A DNA stretch of 39,226 nucleotides from Lachnospiraceae bacterium UBA3316 (GCA_002361955.1 DESK01000060.1:1-39226); one strand, 5' to 3'. Positions 7,490 to 16,404 are shown, numbered from the stretch's first letter. The notes: generated by a model not told the origin, from the letters alone. Numbers and translations: made by a program.

Positions 7490-8971
7490 ATGGATATCAG
7501 AAGCTTGACAGCCTTAGAGCTGGGAAAAAAGATAAGACAAAGAGAGGTGGGAGTCCGGGAGGCGGTGTGCGCCGCCCTGGAGCAGATCCGGGCTGTGGAC
7601 GGTACGCTGAATGCCTTTGTGACGGTGGACGAAGAGGGCGCTTTGCGGCGGGCCCAGGAGGTACAGAGCCTGCTGGATCAGGGAACGCCCTTAGGTTCCC
7701 TGGCCGGTGTTCCTGTGGCCCTCAAGGACAATCTCTGCACGGAAGGATTGCGCACCACATGCAGTTCCCATATGTTGTACCATTTTGTGCCTACTTACAC
7801 GGCGGAGGCTGTAAGGAACCTGGAGAAAGCAGGAGCCGTGATTCTCGGGAAGACAAATATGGATGAGTTCGCCATGGGAAGTACCACGGAAACCTCCGCT
7901 TTTGGCGTTACGAGAAATCCGTGGAATACGGACCATGTGCCGGGCGGCTCCTCCGGTGGTTCCTGCGCGGCGGTGGCTGCGGAGGAGTGCTTTTTCGCCT
8001 TAGGCTCCGATACGGGCGGCTCCATCCGCCAGCCCAGCGCTTTCTGCGGAGTGACGGGCATCAAGCCCACCTATGGTACCGTGTCCCGGTATGGGCTGAT
8101 CGCCTACGGTTCTTCCCTGGATCAGATCGGGCCCATCGCGAGAAATGTGAGCGACTGCGCGGCGGCTCTGGAGGCTATCGCCTCCTATGATAAAAAAGAC
8201 AGCACCTCCCTGAACCGGACGGACTGCGATTTTACCTCCGCCCTGGTGGATGATGTGAAGGGGATGCGGATCGGGATTCCCAGGGATTATCTGGGAGAAG
8301 GCCTGGACGAAGAGGTGAGGCAGGCCGTCCTGGCCGCGGCAAAGACGCTGGAGGAAAAGGGCGCGGTGGTGGAAGCCTTCGATTTAAGCCTGGTGGAGTA
8401 CGCGATTCCGGCTTACTATGTCATAGCCTCCGCGGAGGCCAGCTCCAACCTGGCCAGGTTTGACGGCGTAAAGTACGGTTACCGCACAGAGGAGTATGAG
8501 GGACTTCACAACATGTATAAGAAGACTAGGTCCGAGGGCTTTGGGGAGGAGGTAAAACGGCGGATTATGCTGGGCTCCTTTGTGCTGAGCTCCGGCTATT
8601 ATGACGCCTATTATCTGAAGGCCCTGCGCACCAAGGCCCTGATCAAGAGAGCCTTTGATGAGGCCTTCGCGAAGTACGATGTGCTCCTGGGCCCTGCGGC
8701 GCCGTCCACAGCCCCAAGGATTGGCGAGTCCTTGAGGGATCCTCTGAAGATGTATCTGGGTGATATCTATACGGTTTCCGCGAACCTGGCAGGGCTGCCG
8801 GGGATGACGGTTCCCTGCGGCAGGGACTCTAAGGGGCTTCCCATCGGCCTGCAGATCCTGGGAGACTGCTTTAAGGAAAAGCAGGTGATCCGGGCGGGAT
8901 ACAGCTTTGAGTGTACGAGAACCTATGAAGGGCCGGAACTGGCGGGAAGGAGAGAGGGGAAAGATGAGTAA
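7490..8971 (+). CDS. gatA: Asp/Glu-tRNA amidotransferase subunit A
   Basis: GatA is the amidase-signature glutaminase that releases ammonia and passes it to GatB. The 493-residue protein holds the catalytic triad of the family: Lys79 in VALKDNL, Ser154 in GGSSGGSCAAVA, and the nucleophile Ser178 in GSDTGGSIRQPS, at the same positions I remember for the Staphylococcus enzyme. The C-terminal part has NLAGLPGMTVPCG and GLPIGLQILG. The ATG follows TAGGAGG. Its last codons overlap the gatB start by 8 bases, which points to translational coupling and balanced subunit synthesis. Confidence 0.97.
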   Translation: MDIRSLTALELGKKIRQREVGVREAVCAALEQIRAVDGTLNAFVTVDEEGALRRAQEVQSLLDQGTPLGSLAGVPVALKDNLCTEGLRTTCSSHMLYHFVPTYTAEAVRNLEKAGAVILGKTNMDEFAMGSTTETSAFGVTRNPWNTDHVPGGSSGGSCAAVAAEECFFALGSDTGGSIRQPSAFCGVTGIKPTYGTVSRYGLIAYGSSLDQIGPIARNVSDCAAALEAIASYDKKDSTSLNRTDCDFTSALVDDVKGMRIGIPRDYLGEGLDEEVRQAVLAAAKTLEEKGAVVEAFDLSLVEYAIPAYYVIASAEASSNLARFDGVKYGYRTEEYEGLHNMYKKTRSEGFGEEVKRRIMLGSFVLSSGYYDAYYLKALRTKALIKRAFDEAFAKYDVLLGPAAPSTAPRIGESLRDPLKMYLGDIYTVSANLAGLPGMTVPCGRDSKGLPIGLQILGDCFKEKQVIRAGYSFECTRTYEGPELAGRREGKDE

Positions 8972-10397
8972 ACAGTATGAGACAGTCATCGGGCTGGAGG
9001 TCCATGTGGAGCTGGCCACAAAGACGAAGATTTTCTGCTCCTGTTCCACAGCGTTCGGAGGAGCGCCAAATACCCGCACCTGTCCGGTGTGTACCGGGAT
9101 GCCGGGTTCCCTTCCGGTGCTGAACAGGCAGGTGGTGGAGTATGCCCTGGCGGTGGGCCTGGCCGCCGGATGCCAGGTCAACCAGTATTGCAAATTTGAC
9201 AGAAAAAATTATTTTTATCCCGATAATCCCCAGAACTACCAGATCTCCCAGCTCTATCTTCCCATCTGTCACGACGGAGGCATCGGGATCGAGACAGAGG
9301 ACGGGAAAAAGGTGATAGGTATTCACGAAATCCATATGGAGGAGGACGCGGGAAAGCTGATCCACGACGAATGGGGGGACTGTTCCCTGGTGGACTACAA
9401 CCGAAGCGGCGTGCCTCTCATAGAGATTGTCTCGGAACCGGATATGAGAAATGCCGGGGAGGTCATTGCTTATCTGGAGAAGCTGCGGATGACGATCCAG
9501 TATCTGGGGGCGTCGGACTGCAAGCTCCAGGAGGGTTCCATGCGGGCCGATGTGAATCTGTCTGTCCGTGAAGTGGGGGCGAAGGAGCTAGGAACCAGGA
9601 CAGAGATGAAAAACTTGAACTCGTTTCGGGCCATCACCCACGCCATCGAGGGGGAGAGAAACCGCCAGATCGACCTTCTGGAGGAGGGAAAACCGGTTAT
9701 TCAGGAGACAAGGCGGTGGGACGAGGCCGGAGGCTGTTCCTACCCGATGCGCTCCAAAGAGGACGCCCAGGATTACAGGTATTTTCCGGATCCCGACCTG
9801 CCGCCGGTGGTGATCGACAGCGCGTGGATTCAGAAAATCAGGGACGCCCAGCTGGAAATGCGGGAGGAGAAGATGCGGCGCTATCAAGAGGAGTATGGGA
9901 TTCCGGCCTATGACGCGGGGATCCTCACTTCCGACAAGGGGATGGCAGATATTTTTGAGGAGGCGGCCGCCCTCTGCGGCAAGCCGAAGAAGGTGTCCAA
10001 CTGGCTGATGGTGGAGACTTTGCGCCTTATGAAGGAGCATGGGATGGACGCAGGGGAGCTTCGCTTCTCACCGGAACATCTGGCGAAGCTGGTCAGCCTG
10101 GTGGAAGAGGGAGTGATCAACGGCACAGTGGCAAAGGAGGTCTTTGAGCTCGTCTTTGACAGAGATATCGATCCGGAAAAATATGTGGAGGAGAAAGGGC
10201 TGCGGACGGTAAAGGATGAAGGGAAGCTGCGGGCAGTCATCCAGGAGGTCCTGGAAGCAAATCCCCAGTCTGTGGTCGATTACAAAGGCGGCAAGCAGAA
10301 AGCCATAGGCTTTTTAGTAGGGCAGACGATGAAAGCCATGAAAGGGAAGGCGGATCCGGGCACGGTCAACCAGATTCTGACGAAGCTGCTTGCGTAA
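8964..10397 (+). CDS. gatB: Asp/Glu-tRNA amidotransferase subunit B
   Basis: GatB is the kinase/transamidase that activates Asp-tRNA-Asn or Glu-tRNA-Gln with ATP and uses GatA-derived ammonia. The 477-residue protein starts MSKQYETVIGLEVHVEL, shows the zinc cysteines (CSCSTAF and TCPVCTG), NRSGVPLIEIVSEPD and EGSMRADVNLSV in the cradle domain, and ends in the tRNA-binding YqeY-like tail (GFLVGQTMKAMKGKADP). The frame is open 19 codons further upstream, but the 8964 ATG matches the family start, has a purine-rich ribosome site and overlaps gatA. Whether the complex serves tRNA-Gln, tRNA-Asn or both cannot be settled here; no glnS or asnS lies in the window. Confidence 0.97.
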   Translation: MSKQYETVIGLEVHVELATKTKIFCSCSTAFGGAPNTRTCPVCTGMPGSLPVLNRQVVEYALAVGLAAGCQVNQYCKFDRKNYFYPDNPQNYQISQLYLPICHDGGIGIETEDGKKVIGIHEIHMEEDAGKLIHDEWGDCSLVDYNRSGVPLIEIVSEPDMRNAGEVIAYLEKLRMTIQYLGASDCKLQEGSMRADVNLSVREVGAKELGTRTEMKNLNSFRAITHAIEGERNRQIDLLEEGKPVIQETRRWDEAGGCSYPMRSKEDAQDYRYFPDPDLPPVVIDSAWIQKIRDAQLEMREEKMRRYQEEYGIPAYDAGILTSDKGMADIFEEAAALCGKPKKVSNWLMVETLRLMKEHGMDAGELRFSPEHLAKLVSLVEEGVINGTVAKEVFELVFDRDIDPEKYVEEKGLRTVKDEGKLRAVIQEVLEANPQSVVDYKGGKQKAIGFLVGQTMKAMKGKADPGTVNQILTKLLA

Positions 10398-10456
10398 AAC
10401 AATCGTATTTGGTACCGCCACCGATCCATGGGCCGGGCGGTGACACAAATTGCCTC

Positions 10457-10485
10457 TTTACATCTATCGCTTTTTACTATATACT
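10457..10485 (+). promoter_or_regulatory. Sigma-A-type promoter for nrdD
   Basis: TTTACA (10457-10462) and TATACT (10480-10485) are 17 bases apart, giving a leader of about 70 bases. A weak stem (ACCGCC 10414-10419 / GGCGGT 10436-10441) lies between gatB and this promoter, without a U-tract. Confidence 0.65.
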
Positions 10486-10505
10486 TGAGAAACAACATCT
10501 AGTTA
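10474..10505 (+). promoter_or_regulatory. Possible NrdR boxes over the nrdD promoter
   Basis: Two imperfect 16-base segments resemble the NrdR consensus (ACACWATATATWGTGT type). The first (10474-10489) covers the -10 box and contains ACTATATACTT; the second (10490-10505) contains AACAACATCTAGTT. A further weak match lies at 10532-10547. NrdR represses ribonucleotide reductase genes in most bacteria, which makes such sites expected here. The 16-base centre spacing is not the 31-32 usually seen, so the call is tentative. Confidence 0.3.
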
Positions 10506-10562
10506 CAAATGAGGATTTTTTATAGAATATAGCACAAAATATAGATAGGAGGATATAGATAG

Positions 10563-12695
10563 ATGTATGTGATCAAGAAGGACGGCACCAGGGAGGACTT
10601 TAATATAGACAAGATCATAGCGGCTGTGAACAAGTCGGCGGCCAGGATCCTGTATAAGTTTACGGAGGAGGAGATTGACTTCCTCTGTAAATTTGCCAAG
10701 GAAAAAGCGGAGTCTCTGGGAAAGCCAGGCATCACGATCCCCGAAATGCACAACATCGTGGAAGGGGCCTTAGATAAGGTGAACCCGGCAGTGGCCAAGA
10801 GCTACCGGGATTACAGGAACTACAAGCAGGATTTCATCCATATGATGGATGATGTATATACAAAGAGCCAGTCCATCCGCTATATCGGCGATAAGAGCAA
10901 TGCCAACACAGACAGTGCCCTGGTGGCCACAAAGCGGAGCCTGATCTTCAATGAGCTGAACAAGGAACTGTACCGGAAATTTTTTATGACCAGGGACGAG
11001 CTGCAGGCCTGCAAGGATGGCTATATTTATATCCATGACCAGTCCGCAAGGCTGGATACCATGAACTGCTGCCTTTTCGACGTGGCCACGGTGCTCAAAG
11101 ACGGGTTTGAGATGGGAAATGTGTGGTACAATGAACCAAAATCCCTGGATACGGCCTTCGATGTGATGGGAGATATTATTTTGAGTACGGCAGCCCAGCA
11201 GTACGGCGGGTTTACCGTGCCGGAGGTAGATAAAATCCTGGCTCCCTACGCAGAGAAAAGCTATAAAAAGTATATCGAGGAATTCTTAAAGTACGGTGAC
11301 CCGTCCTGGGAGGGCTACAAAGAGAAGGCGGAAACCTATGCCATGGATAAGGTGAAGCGTGACTTCGAGCAGGGATGGCAGGGCATTGAGTATAAGCTGA
11401 ACACGGTGGGTTCCTCCAGGGGCGATTATCCCTTTGTGACGGTGACCATCGGCCTTGGCACAGAGCGCTTCGCAAAGATGGCAAGCATCTCTCTGCTGCA
11501 GGTTCACGAGAAGGGGCAGGGCAAGCCGGAGAACCGCAAGCCCGTCCTTTTCCCGAAGATCGTATTCCTCTACGACGAAAATATCCACGGCCAGGGAAAA
11601 GAGTGCGAGGATGTGTTTGAGGCGGGAATCAGCTGCTCCTCCAAGACCATGTACCCGGACTGGCTGTCCATGTCGGGGAAGGGATATATTTCCAGCATGT
11701 ACAAACAGTATGGAAGGGTGATCAGCCCCATGGGATGCCGTGCCTTTTTAAGCCCCTGGTATGAGAGGGGCGGGATGTATCCGGCCGATGAGGCTGACAA
11801 GCCCGTATTTGTGGGAAGGTTCAATGTGGGCGCAGTGAGTCTGCACCTGCCGATGATCCTGGCCAAGTCCCGTTCCGAGAGCCGTGATTTTTATGAAGTT
11901 TTAGATTATTATCTGGAGATGATCCGAAACCTCCATATCCGCACCTATGAGTATCTGGGAAATATGAAGGCTTCGACGAATCCGCTGGGATACTGCGAGG
12001 GCGGCTTCTACGGCGGCCGCTTAAATCCCCATGACAGGATCAAGCCTTTGCTGAAGCCCATGACCTCCTCCTTCGGCATCACGGCCCTGAATGAGCTGCA
12101 GGAGCTGTACAACGGAAAATCCATCGCAGAGGACGGAGAGTTCGCTTTGGAAGTGATGGAATATATCAATAAGAAGGTAACGGAATTCAAGGAGGAAGAC
12201 GGCTGGCTTTACGCGATCTACGGAACTCCGGCAGAGAGCCTCTGCGGCCTGCAGGTGGAGCAGTTCCGCAAGATGTACGGCATCGTGGAGAACGTCTCCG
12301 ACAGGCCCTATGTGAGCAATAGCTTCCACTGCCACGTGACGGAGGATATTACACCGATTGAAAAACAGGACCTGGAGGGCAGGTTCTGGGAGCTGTGCAA
12401 CGGCGGGAAGATTCAGTATGTGCGCTATCCCATCAGCTACAACATTGAGGCGATCAAGAGCCTGATCCGCCGGGCCATGGACCTGGGCTATTATGAAGGC
12501 GTGAATCTGTCCCTGGCCTATTGCGATGACTGCGGCCATCAGGAGCTGGAGATGGACGTCTGCCCCAAGTGCGGCTCCAGGAATCTGACAAAGATTGACC
12601 GTATGAACGGTTATCTCTCCTACAGCCGCGTTCACGGCGATACCCGCCTGAATGACGCAAAGATGGCGGAGATCGCGGAAAGAAAATCCATGTAA
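10563..12695 (+). CDS. nrdD: Anaerobic ribonucleoside-triphosphate reductase, class III
   Basis: NrdD reduces ribonucleoside triphosphates to deoxynucleotides without oxygen, using a glycyl radical and usually formate. The 710-residue protein starts with an ATP-cone (MYVIKKDGTREDFNIDKII, about 1-95), giving dATP/ATP feedback control. The barrel has the active-site cysteines in RLDTMNCCLFD and MGCRAFLSP. The C-terminus carries a Cys4 zinc site (CDDCGHQ and CPKCGSRN) followed by the radical Gly683 in RMNGYLSY. The ATG follows AGGAGG. The activating radical-SAM partner NrdG usually lies next door, but none is found in this window. A terminator follows the stop codon. Confidence 0.97.
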   Translation: MYVIKKDGTREDFNIDKIIAAVNKSAARILYKFTEEEIDFLCKFAKEKAESLGKPGITIPEMHNIVEGALDKVNPAVAKSYRDYRNYKQDFIHMMDDVYTKSQSIRYIGDKSNANTDSALVATKRSLIFNELNKELYRKFFMTRDELQACKDGYIYIHDQSARLDTMNCCLFDVATVLKDGFEMGNVWYNEPKSLDTAFDVMGDIILSTAAQQYGGFTVPEVDKILAPYAEKSYKKYIEEFLKYGDPSWEGYKEKAETYAMDKVKRDFEQGWQGIEYKLNTVGSSRGDYPFVTVTIGLGTERFAKMASISLLQVHEKGQGKPENRKPVLFPKIVFLYDENIHGQGKECEDVFEAGISCSSKTMYPDWLSMSGKGYISSMYKQYGRVISPMGCRAFLSPWYERGGMYPADEADKPVFVGRFNVGAVSLHLPMILAKSRSESRDFYEVLDYYLEMIRNLHIRTYEYLGNMKASTNPLGYCEGGFYGGRLNPHDRIKPLLKPMTSSFGITALNELQELYNGKSIAEDGEFALEVMEYINKKVTEFKEEDGWLYAIYGTPAESLCGLQVEQFRKMYGIVENVSDRPYVSNSFHCHVTEDITPIEKQDLEGRFWELCNGGKIQYVRYPISYNIEAIKSLIRRAMDLGYYEGVNLSLAYCDDCGHQELEMDVCPKCGSRNLTKIDRMNGYLSYSRVHGDTRLNDAKMAEIAERKSM

Positions 12696-12715
12696 CCATA
12701 GAGAAAACGAAAACA

Positions 12716-12753
12716 AAAAGCTATGCAGAAGGCAGCCCTTTTGCATAGCTTTT
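12716..12753 (+). terminator. Terminator of nrdD
   Basis: A 12-bp stem (AAAAGCTATGCA / TGCATAGCTTTT) with a pyrimidine-rich loop ends in TTTTAT. It starts 20 bases after the nrdD stop and opens the 480-base gap 12696-13175. Confidence 0.85.
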
Positions 12754-12756
12754 ATC

Positions 12757-12785
12757 TTGTGTGCAGGCAGGGGGTATGATACAAT
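12757..12785 (+). promoter_or_regulatory. Promoter upstream of the serpin-like remnant
   Basis: TTGTGT (12757-12762) and TACAAT (12780-12785) are 17 bases apart. A short ATG AAA AAA TAA frame starts at 12803, just where the lost gene could have begun, so this may be the promoter of the former gene. Confidence 0.45.
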
Positions 12786-12813
12786 AAAAATATAAATTGC
12801 AATGAAAAAATAA

Positions 12814-13032
12814 TTTCTGTTCCAAAACTGGTTTACGGCTTTTGGCACGGAAAAAAGGGCAATCGTGAACGGGATCAACACCATTTATATGAACGCAAAA
12901 TGGAGGCAGCCCTTTTCTTCCCTGATGGTCCGTACGTTGACGATGGACAGCCCCTATGTGTACGCTGTGGTAGACCTGCCAAGCCAGACGCCGCTTTTTC
13001 TGGGAATTGTGGACGAACCGATACAAAAATAG
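12814..13032 (+). pseudogene. Serpin (serine protease inhibitor) gene remnant
   Basis: This frame is open for 72 codons up to a TAG at 13030 but has no start codon with a ribosome site. Its translation contains AIVNGINTIYMNAKWRQPF, like the conserved N-(A/T)-(I/V)-Y-F-x-x-x-W-x-x-PF block in the middle of serpins, and then, only a few residues later, MDSPYVYAVVD followed by TPLFLGIVDEP, like the serpin C-terminal block (DRPFxYxIxD...PLFxGxVxxP). In an intact serpin of about 370-400 residues these blocks lie far apart, so an internal deletion of well over 100 codons and loss of the N-terminal half would explain it. The identification is by motif only. A very small intact protein of other function is the alternative. 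Confidence 0.55.
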
Positions 13033-13053
13033 ATAGTATATTTAGCAAAACAG

Positions 13054-13062
13054 TGGTATAAT
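13054..13062 (+). promoter_or_regulatory. Extended -10 promoter upstream of the C-GCAxxG-C-C gene
   Basis: TGGTATAAT is a full TGn extended -10 element with a consensus TATAAT at 13057-13062. The -35 region at normal distance (TAGTAT) is weak. Transcription would begin near 13069 and run into the hairpin at 13101-13135 before reaching the gene. Confidence 0.5.
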
Positions 13063-13100
13063 CCTCTCTGGATTGATTTTACCATTGCGATGATGCAGGA

Positions 13101-13135
13101 AAAAGCGATACGGATCAACGTCCCTATCGCTTTTT
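13101..13135 (+). terminator. Terminator or attenuator before the C-GCAxxG-C-C gene
   Basis: A 10-bp stem (AAAAGCGATA 13101-13110 / TATCGCTTTT 13125-13134) runs straight into a T5 tract. It lies between the extended -10 promoter and the next gene, so it may be an attenuator, end a small RNA of about 65 bases, or end the transcript of the decayed upstream gene. Confidence 0.7.
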
Positions 13136-13175
13136 CATACAATAATATCATGTAATTTGAAAGGAAGAAAACGAA

Positions 13176-13580
13176 ATGGACAGAGTACAAAAGGCATTGG
13201 ATAATCATGCGAAGGGAATGAACTGTTGTCAATCTGTGGCCTGTGCGTTTGCAGATATGCTTGATGTGGATGAAAATACGGTATTTGCGCTGGCCGAAGG
13301 GTTCGGGGCAGGCATGGGAGGAATGGAGTGTACCTGCGGCGCTCTGTCGGGAGCCGTCCTGCTGGCAGGCTTAAAGAACAGCAGCAGGGATGTGGACCGC
13401 CCCACCACCAAGGGGAGAACCTATCAGCTTTCAAAGGCCCTGGTAAAGGCGTTTAAGGAGAAGAACGGCAGTGTGGTCTGCAGGGAATTAAAGGGTGTAG
13501 GAACTGGCAAGGTACTGCGCAGCTGCGACGGCTGCGTCGAGGACGCGGCCAGGCTGGCGGAAAAGATTCTGGAGCTGTAG
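13176..13580 (+). CDS. C-GCAxxG-C-C family probable redox protein
   Basis: A 134-residue protein of the cysteine-rich family named for its spaced motif. Visible cysteines are in GMNCCQSVACAF, MECTCGALSGAV (the CGAxxG core), VVCRELKG and SCDGCVEDAA, in family order, with helices between. The family is common in anaerobes and is thought to be redox-active or metal-binding, often near electron-transfer or selenium-related genes, but the function is not established. The ATG follows AAAGGAAG. trkA begins ten bases after the stop, so it may share a transcript with the potassium uptake genes. No signal peptide or membrane segment is visible. Confidence 0.85.
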   Translation: MDRVQKALDNHAKGMNCCQSVACAFADMLDVDENTVFALAEGFGAGMGGMECTCGALSGAVLLAGLKNSSRDVDRPTTKGRTYQLSKALVKAFKEKNGSVVCRELKGVGTGKVLRSCDGCVEDAARLAEKILEL

Positions 13581-13589
13581 GGGGCTGAA

Positions 13590-14954
13590 ATGAAGATCAT
13601 AATCGTAGGTGCAGGTAAGGTAGGAGATACCCTGGCGGAACAGCTCAGCGCCGAGGGAAATGATGTGACAGTCGTTGACAGAGACCGTGATGCGGTGCAG
13701 GCGACCTCCAATCGTTACGATATCATGGGGATTGTAGGCAGCGGTACCGATCACAGCGTACTGGAGGAAGCAGGCGTGGAAAAGGCGGATCTGCTGATCG
13801 CCGTGACAGGCTCCGATGAGCTGAATCTGCTGACCTGCCTGATTGCCAAGAAGGCGGGAAACTGTCAGACCATCGCCAGGGTAAGGAACCCGGAGTACAA
13901 CCGGGAGATTCGATATATTAAGGAAGAGCTGGGGCTTGCCATGGTCATCAACCCGGAATTTGCGGCAGCTATGGAGATTGCCCGCATCCTTCGCTTCCCT
14001 TCCGCCATCAAGATCGAGACCTTCGCGAAAGACCGGGTGGAGGCGTTAAAATTCCGTGTGCCCGAGGGCTCTATTCTCCATAATATGACGGTGCGGGAGA
14101 TCACCAGCAGGCTGCGCTGTGACGAGGTGCTGGTATGCACCATTGAGCGGGGGGATCAGGCCATTATCCCGGACGGAAATTCTGTGATCCGGGAGAGGGA
14201 TGTGATTTCCGTGATCGCTTCTCCCAAACGGGCCAGCCAGTTTTTTAAAAAGATCAAGGTGCAGACCAATCAGGTCAGGAATACTCTGATCGTAGGCGGC
14301 GGAAAGATCACCTTCTATCTGGCGACACTTTTACTGTCAATGGGGATCGATGTAAAGATTATTGAAAACAACAGGGAGAGATGCGAGCATTTGAGCGAGC
14401 TTTTGCCCCAGGCTACGATTATCTGCGGCGACGGCGTGGATCAGGCCCTTCTCTTAGAGGAGGGGCTTCTGACCACCGACTCCCTGGTGACACTGACAAA
14501 TATGGATGAGGAAAATATTCTCTTATCCCTGTTTGCCAGGAATAAGCGGGAAAAAATAAAAGTGATCACAAAGATTAACAGCATCGCCTTTGACGAGGTG
14601 ATCAACAAGCTGGATCTGGACAGCATCATTTATCCGAAATACGTGACGGCGGAGCATATCGTCCGTTTTGCCCGGGCGATGAAAAACTCCATCGGCAGCA
14701 ATGTGGAGACCTTGCACCATCTGGTAGATAATAAGGTGGAAGCCCTGGAATTCTGCATCCGGGACAACGCGCCCCTCTTAAACGTGCCTCTGGAGAAGCT
14801 GCGTTTTAAGGACAATCTGCTGATTGGCTGTATCAACAGAGGGCGGAAGATCATCACGCCGAAGGGACAGGACAGGCTGCTTTTAGGAGATACCGTGGTG
14901 GTCATCACCACCAATAAGGGACTGAACGATATCAGGGATATACTGAAGGATTGA
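13590..14954 (+). CDS. trkA: Trk potassium uptake regulatory protein
   Basis: TrkA is the cytoplasmic NAD(H)-binding subunit that gates the TrkH potassium channel. The 454-residue protein consists of two tandem RCK units: a Rossmann fold starting MKIIIVGAGKVGDTLAEQL, with VVDRDRDA closing strand 2, an RCK_C domain to about 225, then a second Rossmann fold (NTLIVGGGKITFYLATLL, IIENNRERCEHL) and a second RCK_C ending with VVVITTNKGLNDI. This doubled form is the usual TrkA. The ribosome site (GGGGGCTGAA) is modest. trkH follows after 13 bases and is the expected membrane partner. Confidence 0.96.
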   Translation: MKIIIVGAGKVGDTLAEQLSAEGNDVTVVDRDRDAVQATSNRYDIMGIVGSGTDHSVLEEAGVEKADLLIAVTGSDELNLLTCLIAKKAGNCQTIARVRNPEYNREIRYIKEELGLAMVINPEFAAAMEIARILRFPSAIKIETFAKDRVEALKFRVPEGSILHNMTVREITSRLRCDEVLVCTIERGDQAIIPDGNSVIRERDVISVIASPKRASQFFKKIKVQTNQVRNTLIVGGGKITFYLATLLLSMGIDVKIIENNRERCEHLSELLPQATIICGDGVDQALLLEEGLLTTDSLVTLTNMDEENILLSLFARNKREKIKVITKINSIAFDEVINKLDLDSIIYPKYVTAEHIVRFARAMKNSIGSNVETLHHLVDNKVEALEFCIRDNAPLLNVPLEKLRFKDNLLIGCINRGRKIITPKGQDRLLLGDTVVVITTNKGLNDIRDILKD

Positions 14955-14967
14955 GAGAGTTTGCGCT

Positions 14968-16404
14968 ATGAATTACGGAATGATTTTACATATGCTTGGT
15001 TGGATATGCTACTTTGAAGCTGTATTTATGATGCTTCCCGTGCTGGTAGCCCTGATCTACAGGGAGAGTGCCGGATACGCCTATTTGGGAGTGATGGCTC
15101 TGTGCGCCGTCATCGGTTTTCTGGCCACCAGGCGGAAGGTCAGGAACAGGAAGATTTACGGCCGGGACGGCCTGGTGATTGTGGCCCTGGGATGGATCGT
15201 GCTCAGTATTTTCGGCGCACTGCCCTTTGTGATTTCCGGGGATATTCCCAGCTTTGTGGACGCCCTTTTTGAGACGATCTCAGGGTTTACCACCACGGGT
15301 TCCAGTATACTTTCCAACGTGGAAGCCCTCTCCCATGCCAATCTTTTCTGGAGAAGCTTTACCCATTGGATCGGAGGAATGGGCGTACTGGTGTTTATTC
15401 TGGCGATCCTTCCCATGACGGGGGGCGCGGGAATGCATATTATGCGCGCGGAGAGCCCCGGCCCCAGCGTCAGCAAGCTGGTGCCGAAGATACGGACCAC
15501 GGCCATGATCCTGTATGGTATTTATCTTTTTATGACGGTGGTTCAGATTTTCCTGATGCTCCTGGCGGGGACGCCCCTGTTTGACGCCATCACCCTGAGC
15601 TTCGGTTCCGCCGGTACGGGCGGTTTTGCCGTTAAAAACGATGGGCTTGCCAGTTATACGAACCTGCAGCAGGCCATTGTTACTGTGGCCATGATCCTCT
15701 TCGGGATCAATTTTAACGTTTATTATCTGCTTTTCAGAAAAAAATGGAAGCAGGCCTTTACCTGCACGGAAATGCTGGTATATCTGGGCATCATCGCCGC
15801 CTCTGTCCTGGCGATCACCGTCAGCGTGCGGCCTATGTTTCCCTCCCTGTACCAGGCGTTCCACCACACGGCCTTTCAGGTGGGCTCCATCATTACGACC
15901 ACAGGTTATTCCACCGTGGACTTTAATGCATGGCCGCCTATGGCCAGGACCATTCTGGTGCTGATCATGTTTGTGGGCGCCTGCGCGGGAAGTACAGGAG
16001 GCGGTATCAAGGTGTCCAGGCTTGTGATCCTTCTGAAGGGAGTCTATAAGGAGATTCTCATGGCCTGCCATCCCAGAAGCGTCAAGAAGGTGCAGATGGA
16101 CGGCCATGCGCTGAGCCATGAGGTGGTGCGGTCGGTCAATTCCTTTGTGGTCATTTACGCGGTGATCTTTGTGGTGTCGCTGCTGGTCATTACATTGGAT
16201 GGGAAGGATCTGGTGACAAATTTCACGGCTGTGGCAGCAACGATTAATAACATCGGCCCCGGCCTGAATGTGGTAGGGCCTACGGGAAATTTCGGAAGCT
16301 TTTCGGCCCTGTCAAAGCTTGTGCTGATGTTTGATATGCTGGCAGGCAGGCTGGAGCTTCTTCCGATGCTGGTGCTGTTTGTGCCGTCTACCTGGAGAAA
16401 ATAG
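14968..16404 (+). CDS. trkH: Trk potassium uptake membrane protein
   Basis: TrkH forms the potassium-conducting membrane pore that works with TrkA. The 478-residue protein has many hydrophobic segments and the four imperfect selectivity loops of the family: SGFTTTGSSIL, FGSAGTGGFAV, TTTGYSTVDF and NIGPGLNVVG, each near a pore helix. HWIGGMGVLVFILAILPM is also typical. It ends with MLAGRLELLPMLVLF, the normal C-terminus, so it is complete. The start follows a weak GAGAG site and translation may be coupled to trkA, 13 bases upstream. Ion specificity for potassium over sodium cannot be proven from sequence alone. Confidence 0.95.
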   Translation: MNYGMILHMLGWICYFEAVFMMLPVLVALIYRESAGYAYLGVMALCAVIGFLATRRKVRNRKIYGRDGLVIVALGWIVLSIFGALPFVISGDIPSFVDALFETISGFTTTGSSILSNVEALSHANLFWRSFTHWIGGMGVLVFILAILPMTGGAGMHIMRAESPGPSVSKLVPKIRTTAMILYGIYLFMTVVQIFLMLLAGTPLFDAITLSFGSAGTGGFAVKNDGLASYTNLQQAIVTVAMILFGINFNVYYLLFRKKWKQAFTCTEMLVYLGIIAASVLAITVSVRPMFPSLYQAFHHTAFQVGSIITTTGYSTVDFNAWPPMARTILVLIMFVGACAGSTGGGIKVSRLVILLKGVYKEILMACHPRSVKKVQMDGHALSHEVVRSVNSFVVIYAVIFVVSLLVITLDGKDLVTNFTAVAATINNIGPGLNVVGPTGNFGSFSALSKLVLMFDMLAGRLELLPMLVLFVPSTWRK

